A stretch of DNA of 41,904 bases from Lamprocystis purpurea DSM 4197 (GCF_000379525.1 NZ_KB902386.1:31746-73649); one strand, 5' to 3'. Positions 10,027-17,530 are shown, counted from the stretch's first letter. Made by a program: numbers and translations. Notes: generated by a model not told the origin, from the sequence alone.

Positions 10027-10043
10027 TGTCGATGCGATCGACA
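10027..10043. terminator. Second hairpin in the BREX-fic convergent gap
   Basis: TGTCGAT-GCG-ATCGACA, another perfect 7-bp stem with the same GCG loop, 33 bases after the first hairpin. It is followed by an AT-rich stretch before the fic stop. In the minus direction it lies just past fic, so it is a candidate end of that transcript. Confidence 0.35.
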
Positions 10044-10098
10044 GCTTGTTCGGATACGTCGAAATTATTGATATTTATCGACACATCGCCCGACCCGA

Positions 10099-11184
10099 TC
10101 AGGCGGTCAGCAACCGAAACAAAGGCTCGTTGATGTAGTACAGCTCCCGCCCGATACGCTGACCGCGGAGCAGACCCAGCGATTCAAGGGTCTGAAGATA
10201 GACCGAAGCCGTCTGCCGCTTGGCGATGCCGCGCTCCTCCAGAAAGCGGATTTTGCAGTAGGGATGCATGAAGACGACCTCGATCAAGTCCTTGCTGTAG
10301 ATCTTCGGCGCCCGCTCGGCCACCAACGCCTGGGCCTGGGTCATCAGGTCGTGGATGCCCAACACCCGCTCCTGGGTCTGGCGGGCGGTGGCCTCCACGG
10401 CGTCCAACAGATAGGCCACCCAGGTCTCCCAATCGCCGGCCTCGGTGACCTGCCGCAGGCCGTCGTAATAGGCTGACTTGTGGTGAATGATGTAATGGGA
10501 AAGGTAGAGTACCGGCAGTTCCAGCAGTCCCTGGTCCACCAGATATAGGATGTTCAGGATACGCCCGGTGCGGCCGTTGCCATCAAGGAAGGGGTGGATG
10601 GCCTCAAACTGGTAATGCAGCACCGCCAGCTTCACCAGCGGGTCGGTCCCGTCCTGCGCGTGCAGATAGCGCTCCAGGTTCGCCAGTTTGTCGCGAATAA
10701 CCGCCTCCCCCTCGGGCGGTGTATAGATCACCTCCCCCAGGCCATTCGCGATCTTGGTCCCCGGAACTCGGCGGATGCCCATGTCGGACTCTTTGATGAT
10801 GCCGGCGATCTCGACGAACAGGTTGGTGGCCAGCGGCCGGTGTTCCAGCGCGCGGAAGCCATGCCACAGGGCCTCGCGATAGCGCAGCACCTCTTTGGTG
10901 TGAGGGTCGGTCGCGACCCGCTCATCCGCCGCGGCCCGGTAGAGTGCGTCGTTGGTGGTCAGGACGTTCTCGATCTCGGAGGAGAGACGCGCTTCCTGCA
11001 ACACGATGCCGTCCACCAGCATGGCCTGATTGGGGATCAGCTTCGCCAGACCCTTCAACTCCGCCAACACCCGGTGGGCGGCGATGGCCTTCTTCAGAAT
11101 CCGCGGCGTCTCCAGCTCAACGGCCGGCGGCAGCGGCGGCAGGTCGTTGAAGGGCCGGTCGCGGTCAAAAGGGGCGTTCGGCAT
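10099..11184 (-). CDS. Fic-domain protein (probable AMP transferase) with C-terminal winged helix
   Basis: This 361-aa protein has the complete Fic motif HPFLDGNGRTGR (residues 197-208), including the catalytic His and the GNGR anion loop; Fic enzymes transfer AMP (or related groups) from a nucleotide to target hydroxyls. The N-terminal region is Fic_N-like and contains S68-S-E-I-E72-N73, which fits the (S/T)xxxE(G/N) self-inhibition motif of class II Fic proteins. The last ~65 residues look like a winged helix, suggesting DNA binding or autoregulation. The start lies 40 nt after the stop of a truncated PIN gene on the same strand, so fic may be read from the upstream XRE/ImmA promoter. The target is unknown. 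Fic genes are common cargo in defence islands. Confidence 0.88.
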   Translation of the reverse strand: MPNAPFDRDRPFNDLPPLPPAVELETPRILKKAIAAHRVLAELKGLAKLIPNQAMLVDGIVLQEARLSSEIENVLTTNDALYRAAADERVATDPHTKEVLRYREALWHGFRALEHRPLATNLFVEIAGIIKESDMGIRRVPGTKIANGLGEVIYTPPEGEAVIRDKLANLERYLHAQDGTDPLVKLAVLHYQFEAIHPFLDGNGRTGRILNILYLVDQGLLELPVLYLSHYIIHHKSAYYDGLRQVTEAGDWETWVAYLLDAVEATARQTQERVLGIHDLMTQAQALVAERAPKIYSKDLIEVVFMHPYCKIRFLEERGIAKRQTASVYLQTLESLGLLRGQRIGRELYYINEPLFRLLTA

Positions 11185-11223
11185 CGTCGTTTCGCACTGT
11201 AAGGCTCGGCTTTGGATGCAGAC

Positions 11224-11370
11224 TCATGGTGTGCCCTGCTCGGCGGCGAGCTCGTCAAAGAACAGAAGGTCAGGCATCATCACACGAAACGGGAGACGAA
11301 ACAGCAGCGCGGTCAGCTCAGCGTCTTCAAGGTCGATGAGGTTATTGGCGTCGCTAATGAGCAGCCGCAC
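11224..11370 (-). pseudogene. Truncated PIN-domain toxin-like gene (48 codons)
   Basis: A GTG at 11370 opens a frame overlapping the end of the XRE/ImmA gene by 17 nt: VRLLISDANNLIDLEDAE... through LFRLPFRVMMPDLLFFDEL, then a stop. The opening LLISDANNLID carries the first conserved acidic residue of PIN nucleases, and the following pattern matches the start of the PIN proteins that often follow XRE-ImmA genes. Full-length members are about 150-160 aa; the catalytic acidic residues of the C-terminal half are absent. The fic start follows 40 nt later, so a recombination event may have replaced the 3' part. Likely non-functional. Confidence 0.6.
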
Positions 11371-12454
11371 CCGCCGCCTCCAGTTTGCGTTGGCGGTGGA
11401 ACTGCCCTAATGGTACTCCCAAGATCTCGGCCGCCTTCGACTCACCGACCAAGCCTTCCCCTAAGGCACGGAAGACCAACTGTTTGAAGAGGATCGTCTC
11501 CTCGGGCGGATAGGGTGCACCAGGCTCCTGTTTGCGCCAGCCCCGCTCGCTGAACAGGCGAAATAGTCCCTGGTGCGTCGCGGCGTCGATCACTCCTGCA
11601 TCCAGGGCGCGGAACAGGCAAGCCTGCATGCTCAGGCCGTATTCATGCTTGAGCAGTACCAGCTCGTTCGGCTCCAAGCGACGGCGATGTGCGCCGAGAT
11701 GCCCAATGACTGCCTGGCGCGGCATCAGAAAGGCGCCGGCAAAACCGTTGCACAAGCGCTCCAGCGGGTCGCCACGGATGCAGGCATTGGCGTCAACGCC
11801 TGGTCGCTCCAAGACGACGCGGCCGGCGAGGACCAGATGCCCCAGTTCATGGGCAAGGGTGAAGCGCTGCCGGTCCCCTGGCCAGTGGCGCCCGACCACG
11901 ATCAGCGGTACGCCGTCGACCGTTCCGGCCAAGCCGTCGAACTTGCCTTGGTCGTCGGCATCGGTCCCAATGACCCGAACTCCCTTTGATTTCAGGGTAT
12001 CGATCAAGCCCGGAATGGGGCTCGCGCCAAGCGACCAGGCTTGGCGCAGTCCCTCGGCGAGCGTCTCGACCTGCCCTTCCTCGTGGATCGTGTCGATCAG
12101 ACCACGCGGCACCGCGAACGCTTCGATCGGCGAATCGGGATACAGACTCAATAGTTCCTGCCAACGCTCGGCCTGGTCCAGGACATCGCCGTGGACGCGA
12201 TCCAACAGGCGTTTCGGCATGGATGCCTTCTTGCGGTACTCGACCCCGGTGATCTCCGCTTGCATCGGGCGAAAGAAAAACTCGCCGCGTACGCCAAGGG
12301 TTTTGGCGAACTCGATCAACTGGCCCGAGGATGGCGTCAGCAGCCCTTTCTCGAACTTGCTGATGGCGGTGTGGCTCACGCAGGTCCGTTCCGCCAACTC
12401 GCGCAACGAGAGACCAGCCGCCTTGCGGGCGCGTAAGAGCCGCTGTCCGATCAT
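11354..12454 (-). CDS. XRE-family regulator fused to ImmA/IrrE-type metallopeptidase
   Basis: A 366-aa protein starting MIGQRLLRARKAAGLS. Residues ~1-60 are a classical XRE helix-turn-helix (LSLRELAERTCVSHTAISKFEKG). The C-terminal part holds a zinc-peptidase motif AHELGH (H202, E203, H206). ImmA/IrrE peptidases cleave repressors or antitoxins upon a signal; fused forms commonly regulate a downstream toxin or defence gene. Here the downstream partner is a PIN gene reduced to a stub. The ATG at 12454 is preferred over longer in-frame starts because the helix-turn-helix begins there and a palindromic operator lies just upstream. Confidence 0.88.
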   Translation of the reverse strand: MIGQRLLRARKAAGLSLRELAERTCVSHTAISKFEKGLLTPSSGQLIEFAKTLGVRGEFFFRPMQAEITGVEYRKKASMPKRLLDRVHGDVLDQAERWQELLSLYPDSPIEAFAVPRGLIDTIHEEGQVETLAEGLRQAWSLGASPIPGLIDTLKSKGVRVIGTDADDQGKFDGLAGTVDGVPLIVVGRHWPGDRQRFTLAHELGHLVLAGRVVLERPGVDANACIRGDPLERLCNGFAGAFLMPRQAVIGHLGAHRRRLEPNELVLLKHEYGLSMQACLFRALDAGVIDAATHQGLFRLFSERGWRKQEPGAPYPPEETILFKQLVFRALGEGLVGESKAAEILGVPLGQFHRQRKLEAAGAAAH

Positions 12455-12471
12455 GTCGCTCGGCCTCGTAA

Positions 12472-12507
12472 GTTTACAAATTCTGGCTAATCCTACGAAG
12501 TGTAAAC
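12472..12507. promoter_or_regulatory. Candidate autoregulatory operator of the XRE/ImmA gene
   Basis: GTTTACA (12472-12478) and TGTAAAC (12501-12507) form a perfect 7-bp inverted repeat separated by 22 bp, about two helical turns, ending 18 bp before the regulator's start codon. This is the usual geometry for a dimeric or tetrameric XRE repressor on its own promoter. Confidence 0.6.
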
Positions 12508-12656
12508 CTTTGGCGCTCCTGCGTCGATGTGCCTGCCGGGTCTGGCGGACGGGTCGAAGAGATGCCGACGGCATGACGGCATAACTGGGTCGTGCGTCTC
12601 AATCAGTGGGCTGGTAGCGCGGCTTGGCGCTACTCGGCCAGGTTCCTGGTCCCATC

Positions 12657-13772
12657 TCACGGTGAGCCCCGCAGTCGCAGCACCGCGCCCGCCGTGGCAG
12701 CGACCGGGTACAGGGTCGCAAATCCGTACCTCTGCTGAAGCTCTGGGTCGGCCCAACGCAGATTGCGCGCCGTCGCGTAGTTGAAGCAGAGCACCGGCTG
12801 CGGTCCCCCGTGCAGCACGACCCGGGCAAGCGTCTCGTCGTCGGGGTGACCGAAGTGGGTGTTGTCGGTACTGACCGCGTAGTGCTTGGCCTGCACGACG
12901 CTGAGCAGCTCGCTTATCAGATTGCCGCGACTGCCGTGGTGGCTGAGCTTGAACAGGTCCACTTGGAGGGACTGCACGCGGCGATGCTTGGCCAACTTCC
13001 GTAAGGCGCTGGCGAGCACGCTGGGAAAGGCATCGGCAGCCAGCAGCAATGAGGCGCCGCGGTGCTCCAGCAGCAGCGCGATGCTCGAACCATTGGGCGG
13101 CGTCGTGTCCATGGTCGACGGGTGGGCCGCCAAGGCGTCCAGGTCCAGGGTTTCCATACTGCGGCTCAGTTCGAGGGCTTCGGCGCCGTGGGTCCGTTCG
13201 GACTCGGTGTCGGCCTCGCCGCGGTGTAGTCGCTCCAGCGCGGCATTCCACACAGTGGCCAGCTTCGCCAACTGCTTCGGCGTGGGCGAGAGCAGTGTCA
13301 GTCGGGGGTGGTCGGGCGGCCCCGGAATTTCGACAAAGCCTCCGTCGCCGTAGATGCAGACGGCCTCCCCGCCGAAGGCGCGGTTCCAGGGTAACTCGCG
13401 GTCGGCAGCACCGAGCAGGGCGGCGAGCGCTTCGCCTTCGCCGACGGCGCGGGGCACAGCGCCCAGGTGCCGCCGGCCGTTGAACCAGATGTCGCCAAAA
13501 CGCAGCGCCAGTTTGGCATCGTCGAACCACCTCGGCACGGCGCCGATGTGGTCATGGTCGATGTGGCTGACGATCGCCACGTCGATGTACCGCGTGCCAT
13601 CGGCGGCAGTTGGCAGCTTGGTCAGGCGCTGGCGCACCTTCGGCCACGAAACTGACGGGCCGGAATCCACCAGCAGCCGCCAGGCGCCGCCGGGTACCGG
13701 ACAGGTCACCAGCAGCGCATCGCCGTAGCTGGCGGGCAGGGCCTCGAAGGTGACGGCAGGGTCGGTGGACAT
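12657..13772 (-). CDS. ComEC/Rec2-like metallo-beta-lactamase-fold hydrolase
   Basis: A 371-aa soluble MBL-fold protein. The metal motif is H70-I-D72-H73-D74-H75 (SHIDHDHIG), followed by a late metal site LLAADAFPS (near D247) and SHHGSRGN (H278-H279). This pattern is that of the ComEC-like MBL group, which acts on phosphodiesters or nucleotides; there are no membrane helices. The gene closes a four-gene set with three small unknown genes upstream on the same strand (25-bp gap from the nearest). Such stand-alone MBL proteins recur in defence islands, but the substrate is unknown. No strong ribosome-binding site is visible before the ATG, which fits dependence on upstream translation. Confidence 0.82.
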   Translation of the reverse strand: MSTDPAVTFEALPASYGDALLVTCPVPGGAWRLLVDSGPSVSWPKVRQRLTKLPTAADGTRYIDVAIVSHIDHDHIGAVPRWFDDAKLALRFGDIWFNGRRHLGAVPRAVGEGEALAALLGAADRELPWNRAFGGEAVCIYGDGGFVEIPGPPDHPRLTLLSPTPKQLAKLATVWNAALERLHRGEADTESERTHGAEALELSRSMETLDLDALAAHPSTMDTTPPNGSSIALLLEHRGASLLLAADAFPSVLASALRKLAKHRRVQSLQVDLFKLSHHGSRGNLISELLSVVQAKHYAVSTDNTHFGHPDDETLARVVLHGGPQPVLCFNYATARNLRWADPELQQRYGFATLYPVAATAGAVLRLRGSP

Positions 13773-13797
13773 GGCTGGTCAGTCTTTCGTCAATGGT

Positions 13798-14172
13798 TCA
13801 ACGCCGGTGCGGGTCGCCGTCACTGGTAATTCCGGTCTTTTCCAGGACGACGCGGCCGGTCCTGCCGTGCGGGTGCCCCTGGTGCGCCATCGCGATTTCG
13901 CGGTGCACGTCATGGCCAATGGTCCGGAATTCGATCCAGTTCACGGATACGACACCCGTTGGTTCAGGTCCCAAGGCCAAGGCAAGGCACGCGGGATCTC
14001 GGCGCCCGACTCCAACATCGCGGATCACCATCGGGGTCTCGGTTGCCTCCAGCCCTTGTCGCTCAGCCCCCACCCTGACCAACGCAGCCGCGACGCGACG
14101 GGGATGGATACCCTGCAGCGGCGGAACGATCCCAGGTTCCCGAGGACTCCCAAGGACCGCCAACGCATGCAT
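13798..14172 (-). CDS. Uncharacterised 124-aa protein of the MBL operon
   Basis: I do not recognise this family. The frame begins MHALAVLGSPREPGIVPP and its ATG shares one base with the TGA of the preceding gene (TGATG), a strong sign of translational coupling. The C-terminal third is rich in His and Arg (HDVHREIAMAHQGHPHGRTG). There are no membrane segments or signal peptide. It ends 25 bp before the MBL hydrolase gene and is probably co-transcribed with it. The opposite strand is also open here, so the coding call rests mainly on the overlap and operon position. Confidence 0.55.
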   Translation of the reverse strand: MHALAVLGSPREPGIVPPLQGIHPRRVAAALVRVGAERQGLEATETPMVIRDVGVGRRDPACLALALGPEPTGVVSVNWIEFRTIGHDVHREIAMAHQGHPHGRTGRVVLEKTGITSDGDPHRR

Positions 14173-14486
14173 CAATGGGTCACCCGCGCGACCTTACCAA
14201 GGCCATGCGCCCACAGTTGGCGCAGAAGTTCCATCCGGCCCTCCAGAATCCGCACCAATGCCTCCTCGACCGACTCCCCACCCAGCCAGTCGCCGTTGAG
14301 GATCGATTCGATCGCTGCGTCATCGGGGCACTCCACCCATGCGGCGCTGAACCCGGCGAGCCAGTGACGCTGGGCTTCGTCGTCGTCCAGCGGCGGGTAG
14401 AAATCGTGATCGTTGGTCTCGGCTCCGAACACGGCGTAACCCGCACTAAACCAGCCGAAATCAGCGACGTTGGCCGGGAGGGTCAT
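14172..14486 (-). CDS. Uncharacterised acidic 104-aa protein of the MBL operon
   Basis: A 104-aa acidic protein beginning MTLPANVADFGWFSAG. It contains aromatic and acidic clusters (NDHDFYPPLDDDEAQRHW) and a helical C-terminal half. The ATG at 14486 overlaps the upstream stop in an ATGA, and its own stop overlaps the next start by one base, so it sits in a tightly coupled chain. No known domain is recognised and there is no signal peptide. Operon context with an MBL-fold hydrolase suggests a shared function, but what it is cannot be told from sequence. Confidence 0.65.
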   Translation of the reverse strand: MTLPANVADFGWFSAGYAVFGAETNDHDFYPPLDDDEAQRHWLAGFSAAWVECPDDAAIESILNGDWLGGESVEEALVRILEGRMELLRQLWAHGLGKVARVTH

Positions 14487-14848
14487 GAACTGACCTCCGC
14501 TACAGCGCCTGCCCGCGGGCACTGGTCGTCAATGTCGCGATCGGATGGCGGAACCAGGGCGCGACGACACCGGCTCTCGGTTGCCGCGAGAGGCCAGGCG
14601 CGCTCGAACTCCACGCCATCGAGGGGGCGGAGTTGGTAACGGGCCGCTGAGAAGACCAGTTCGCCATCTTTTGGCGTGATCAGCCGGACCCTGTAGAGCC
14701 GCTGGACGGGCCTGGGGCATCGAGAAGGCGTCAGCGACCCCCGCCACTGCTCGGGGGCGACGATCTCGGCCAGGGCACCGTTGTACTCGGGGTGGAACGC
14801 CGAGCGTTGCAGGATGGCGAGATCGCCGAGGTTGAAGTCTGGAGACAT
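14483..14848 (-). CDS. Uncharacterised 121-aa protein, first gene of the MBL operon
   Basis: A 121-aa protein starting MSPDFNLGDLAILQRSAFHPEYNG. The N-terminal ~75 residues, with NLGDLAIL, YNGALAEIV and YRVRLITPKDGELVFSA, look like a small SH3-like/KOW-type beta barrel; the C-terminus is basic and low in structure. This resemblance is from pattern only. AAGGCG precedes the ATG. It is the first gene of a chain of four (this, 104 aa, 124 aa, MBL hydrolase). A short palindrome, GTGTA-GGT-TACAC, lies 39 bp upstream and could be an operator. Confidence 0.65.
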   Translation of the reverse strand: MSPDFNLGDLAILQRSAFHPEYNGALAEIVAPEQWRGSLTPSRCPRPVQRLYRVRLITPKDGELVFSAARYQLRPLDGVEFERAWPLAATESRCRRALVPPSDRDIDDQCPRAGAVAEVSS

Positions 14849-14886
14849 GGACGCCTTGAATACCTCACTTTGCGTATCGGTTGACA

Positions 14887-14899
14887 GTGTAGGTTACAC
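14887..14899. promoter_or_regulatory. Short palindrome upstream of the MBL operon
   Basis: GTGTA-GGT-TACAC is a perfect 5-bp inverted repeat 39 bp before the first gene of the MBL operon. A TTGACA hexamer abuts it on the plus strand without a clear -10 box. A small operator is possible but weakly supported. Confidence 0.25.
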
Positions 14900-15150
14900 G
14901 TTGCAGACGGGCCGGTGGACGAGTTCTGGTGCTCACCGTCTCGGTCCGGACGATCCCGTGATGATCTGACAAAAAAGCGCCTGCCCGGCACCTGGGTTTT
15001 TTTCTTCTGCGTTGTCATTTGAACATCTTCGCGCGGCCACTGCCGCAATACTCTTCTTAAGACTTAAAAAGCACTAAGAAATACTAAGAGCCTGGCTGGT
15101 GCGTTTTTTTATAATATATATCATATTGTTGGATGCTTCAGAGCAAGGGC

Positions 15151-15262
15151 TTCGATCCCTCAAAACACGGTGCTCGGTCCCTCAAAACACGGTGCTCGAT
15201 CCCTCAAAACACGGTATCTCCGTCCCTCAAAACACGGTGCTCGATCCCTGGAAACACGGTGG
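15151..15262 (+). repeat. Five tandem ~22-bp iterons
   Basis: Copies begin at 15151, 15174, 15196, 15218 and 15241 with core CGATCCCTCAAAACACGG. Copies 1-4 share CCCTCAAAACACGGT exactly; copy 5 has CCCTGGAAACACGGT. The 22-23 bp period places each copy on the same face of the helix about two turns apart, as expected for initiator-binding iterons. There are no spacers, so this is not a CRISPR array. Confidence 0.92.
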
Positions 15263-15275
15263 TCCTGTGGATCGT

Positions 15276-15284
15276 TGTGGATAA
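15276..15284 (-). promoter_or_regulatory. DnaA box
   Basis: TGTGGATAA on the plus strand is the exact complement of the consensus DnaA box TTATCCACA. It lies 14 bp after the last direct iteron; a partial match (TGTGGATCG) precedes it by 10 bp. Confidence 0.8.
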
Positions 15285-15342
15285 CTCAGGCATCTCTTTC
15301 CACCCCTTGACATGGCGGTGCCGCCGCTGATCGAGGTGCAAA

Positions 15343-15364
15343 GCACCGTGTTTTGAGGGATCGA
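15343..15364 (-). repeat. Inverted sixth iteron
   Basis: GCACCGTGTTTTGAGGGA followed by TCGA is an exact inverted copy of the iteron core, 80 bp beyond the direct array and near the 3' end of the initiator gene. In iteron plasmids an inverted copy often serves regulation or handcuffing; that role is inference. Confidence 0.85.
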
Positions 15365-15450
15365 AGCCGCGTGATGTGGCGCTCACCGCCGACGCCCGGG
15401 TCCATGTAAAGCAAGCCTCGCTGCCGCAAGGAGTGGAACAGGACGACCGT

Positions 15451-16677
15451 CTAGCTCGCCTTGGCGGGAAACGTCACCGCTAGAACAAACGGATGGGAAC
15501 GCCCTGTACCGGTGATCGAGAAAGATTCAAGGAATCCATTCTCTTGCATGATCCCAAGCTGAACTCGGGCATGATGATTCAGTTTCCCCACCCGTTCCTG
15601 TGCGCCGATTGCATCGTACATTGCTGTCAGTTCGATGACATAGATTTGATTACTGCGTTGGCTCGCAAGGAAACGGTGAATTGCCCGTCCAAGATCGGAG
15701 AATTTCCTTCGAAGGGCCAAGTCGATGTACGTGCGATAACTTTCCAGCCACTGCGACACCAGAGGATGGAATTGGACGTAGTAGCAGGCGTCTTTCTCCT
15801 TCGAGAAGCCGGGTGTATCGAACAGAGAGATCGTTTTTCTCGAGTATTCATGACCACCACGTGGCAATTCGAAGCGAAGCCTGAGTCCAGAGAGATCATC
15901 AAGACTCTGACGCCGCCGCGCCAACTCGGGTCCACTCCAACCACCCTTTGGGGTCTCACCACGAATTGCGGTCTCCAACTGTGACATTCTAAAATACAAT
16001 GTATCGACTTCCACGACCTCTGCCGGCCGCGTACGGTCGTTTGAATCATGGCACCGCAGAGGAACTGGCAGATGATCAGGGAGCCCCTTCAGTCGCCGCG
16101 AGCGCAGTACCATGAGACCGAGCAAGGTGTCCTCATCATAGATATTCAGCGCTGGGCCGGACCGCAACACACCCTCACCATCCCACCGTGAAGCCAGGGG
16201 CGTCCATCCTCGTTTGAACATCTCAATTGCAGTCTCGCGCGTCACTGGCGGGAATAGCGGAAGCCTTGTCAGTGGCGTAGGATATTCGGATGAGGGAAAG
16301 AGTTCGACTTGTTCCAATCCCCGTTGATGGACGAGCGTTTCCAGATTGTGATTGGCTGCCGCGACCAATACCTTGCTCGAACGCCCTGTCCCCACCCGCT
16401 TCTTGCGTTCTTCAGTCCGCGCCCCCTTTACTGAGGCTGCTACAGCGGATGTTGTCGCTTCGTCGACTGCGGACGTTGTCCTGGCCTTTCCGTTGCGCTG
16501 GATCCGCTCAAGCAGGGCCTCAAGGCTTTTGCCTTCCGTCGCACTGTGCGCGTCTGTACTCAAGTTAGCGTCAGGCCCAGGCGGCGCCGCGCCGGGAGGG
16601 TGACTGTCCGGAGCACCTCCCGGTCGCGTCCCGGGCGGCCGACTCCGCGGCTTCGGGGCGGATGCGTCGATTGTCAT
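15451..16677 (-). CDS. Putative plasmid replication initiator
   Basis: A 408-aa protein. The first ~90 residues are Pro/Ser/Ala-rich and disordered, then a basic stretch. The region from about residue 145 on looks like tandem winged helices: DTLLGLMVLRSRRLKG, LDDLSGLRLRFELP, then LALRRKFSDLGRAIHRFLASQRS and a C-terminal segment ending FVLAVTF. This two-winged-helix topology, with a RepA/TrfA flavour, plus iterons 80 bp beyond its 3' end, supports an initiator that binds the iterons and opens oriV. I cannot name the Rep family with certainty. The ATG overlaps the stop of a small helix-turn-helix gene in an ATGA, so the two are coupled. Base composition is lower in GC than in the BREX genes. 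Confidence 0.72.
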   Translation of the reverse strand: MTIDASAPKPRSRPPGTRPGGAPDSHPPGAAPPGPDANLSTDAHSATEGKSLEALLERIQRNGKARTTSAVDEATTSAVAASVKGARTEERKKRVGTGRSSKVLVAAANHNLETLVHQRGLEQVELFPSSEYPTPLTRLPLFPPVTRETAIEMFKRGWTPLASRWDGEGVLRSGPALNIYDEDTLLGLMVLRSRRLKGLPDHLPVPLRCHDSNDRTRPAEVVEVDTLYFRMSQLETAIRGETPKGGWSGPELARRRQSLDDLSGLRLRFELPRGGHEYSRKTISLFDTPGFSKEKDACYYVQFHPLVSQWLESYRTYIDLALRRKFSDLGRAIHRFLASQRSNQIYVIELTAMYDAIGAQERVGKLNHHARVQLGIMQENGFLESFSITGTGRSHPFVLAVTFPAKAS

Positions 16678-16955
16678 GGTGCCTTGCCCCTCCTAGTCAT
16701 CCTCCCCAGCAGGACCCTCACGAGCCGTTCAGTTTCGACACTGAACGCCGCGGCCAGCCGGAACACCGCTCGAACGAACGGGCAGCGCTCAACGCACTCG
16801 ATCCCGGAGATCGTCCCCTGCCCTAGGCCAACCTTCTTGCCGAGAACTGGGTAGTTCCAGACCCAGGCGCGCAGGTCGTGCATCCGTCGCACGTTGCGAC
16901 CGACGATCTCGCACGCCGGGTGGTGTATCGCAGGTTCATTGGCGTTATTGCTCAC
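16674..16955 (-). CDS. Small helix-turn-helix protein upstream of the initiator gene
   Basis: A 93-aa protein with an XRE-like core: VGRNVRRMHDLRAW...LGKKVGLGQGTISGIECVERCPFVRAVFRLAAAFSVETERLVRVLL. The order of helices and the GQGTISGIE recognition-helix pattern resemble phage/plasmid repressors. Its stop overlaps the initiator start (ATGA), suggesting it controls copy number by autorepressing a rep operon. A TATAAT -10 box lies 21 bp upstream, within a divergent region shared with a second XRE gene. Confidence 0.65.
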   Translation of the reverse strand: MSNNANEPAIHHPACEIVGRNVRRMHDLRAWVWNYPVLGKKVGLGQGTISGIECVERCPFVRAVFRLAAAFSVETERLVRVLLGRMTRRGKAP

Positions 16956-16975
16956 GAAATAGACATTTTATAGAT

Positions 16976-16981
16976 ATTATA
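16976..16981 (-). promoter_or_regulatory. Minus-strand -10 box for the rep operon
   Basis: TATAAT read on the minus strand, about 20 bp upstream of the 93-aa gene's ATG. The -35 region is only T/A-rich with no clear TTGACA, so the promoter may need an activator. Confidence 0.4.
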
Positions 16982-17003
16982 GAAACGCTTTCAGGCTTTT
17001 TTT

Positions 17004-17039
17004 AGCACGCACATAGAAAAAACGTGCTTTCCGCTATGT
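17004..17039. promoter_or_regulatory. Overlapping dyads in the divergent promoter region
   Basis: Two interleaved inverted repeats: AGCACG (17004-17009) with CGTGCT (17023-17028), and ACATAG (17011-17016) with CTATGT (17034-17039). They lie between divergent helix-turn-helix genes, the position of a shared repressor operator. Confidence 0.5.
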
Positions 17040-17072
17040 TCAGACAGCCGTTTTCGTCCATCCTTAGAGGGT

Positions 17073-17519
17073 ATGAACGAAGATACCGAAACACCCGTCT
17101 TAGTCGGTCAACGCCTGTCCTCTGCGAGGCTGAACGCTGGTTTGAGCCAGAAGGAGCTTGGCCGGCTCTGCGGCACCCCGCAAAGTCATATTTCCGGCAT
17201 GGAAAGAGGCAAGCGCGCGCCCTCGATCGAAATGGCCAAAGCATTGGCGCAAGCGCTGGGAGTCAGCGTACACTGGTTGATCGGAGGCGACAGCAGTGCC
17301 ACGCTCGCAAACCGGGAGACCGGCACGGAGCATCTTCTCGCCGATACCAAGACGCCCGCGGGACTCGCGACACTCGCTGGCGACGCCGCCTTGTGTGACA
17401 TCTTGAACATCCGCTCCGTGGAGTGGGGTGCTTTGCGGTCGCTGACCACGCCGGAACCGCTGACCAAGGAGGGGTACATCGCGATCCTGCTCGTACTGCG
17501 TGCGCACGTGGCACCCTGA
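17073..17519 (+). CDS. XRE-family transcriptional regulator
   Basis: A 148-aa protein with a textbook XRE helix-turn-helix at residues ~10-68 (VGQRLSSARLNAGLSQKELG then SHISGMERGKRAPSIEMAKALAQALGV). The C-terminal half (AALCDILNIRSVEWGALRSL) is helical and probably for dimerisation. The ATG at 17073 follows TTAGAGGGT, a good ribosome-binding site. It is transcribed divergently from the small helix-turn-helix gene and rep, with dyads between; it may control either rep or the integration genes to its right. Confidence 0.85.
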   Translation: MNEDTETPVLVGQRLSSARLNAGLSQKELGRLCGTPQSHISGMERGKRAPSIEMAKALAQALGVSVHWLIGGDSSATLANRETGTEHLLADTKTPAGLATLAGDAALCDILNIRSVEWGALRSLTTPEPLTKEGYIAILLVLRAHVAP

Positions 17520-17530
17520 CACGCTGTGCC

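Larger units (their letters stand above)
15100..15370. other. oriV: Plasmid-type origin of replication (iterons, DnaA box, AT-rich region)
   Basis: Within 270 bp lie an AT-rich stretch (about 15106-15128, T-run then ATAATATATATCATATT) that could melt, five direct iterons, a perfect DnaA box and one inverted iteron. The initiator-like gene ends 80 bp to the right. This is the standard layout of an iteron-controlled theta origin. The whole 14849-15450 gap holds no convincing gene; 14900-15100 shows nothing further beyond AT-rich sequence. Confidence 0.85.

Noticed and set aside
12493-13530. A 345-codon minus-strand frame overlapping the MBL gene.
   Set aside because: Arg/Pro-rich composition and no motifs; the overlapping MBL frame has intact metal ligands.
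15151-15364. Regular repeats that might suggest a CRISPR array.
   Set aside because: Repeats abut with no spacers, one copy is inverted, and a DnaA box and initiator gene are adjacent: an iteron origin.
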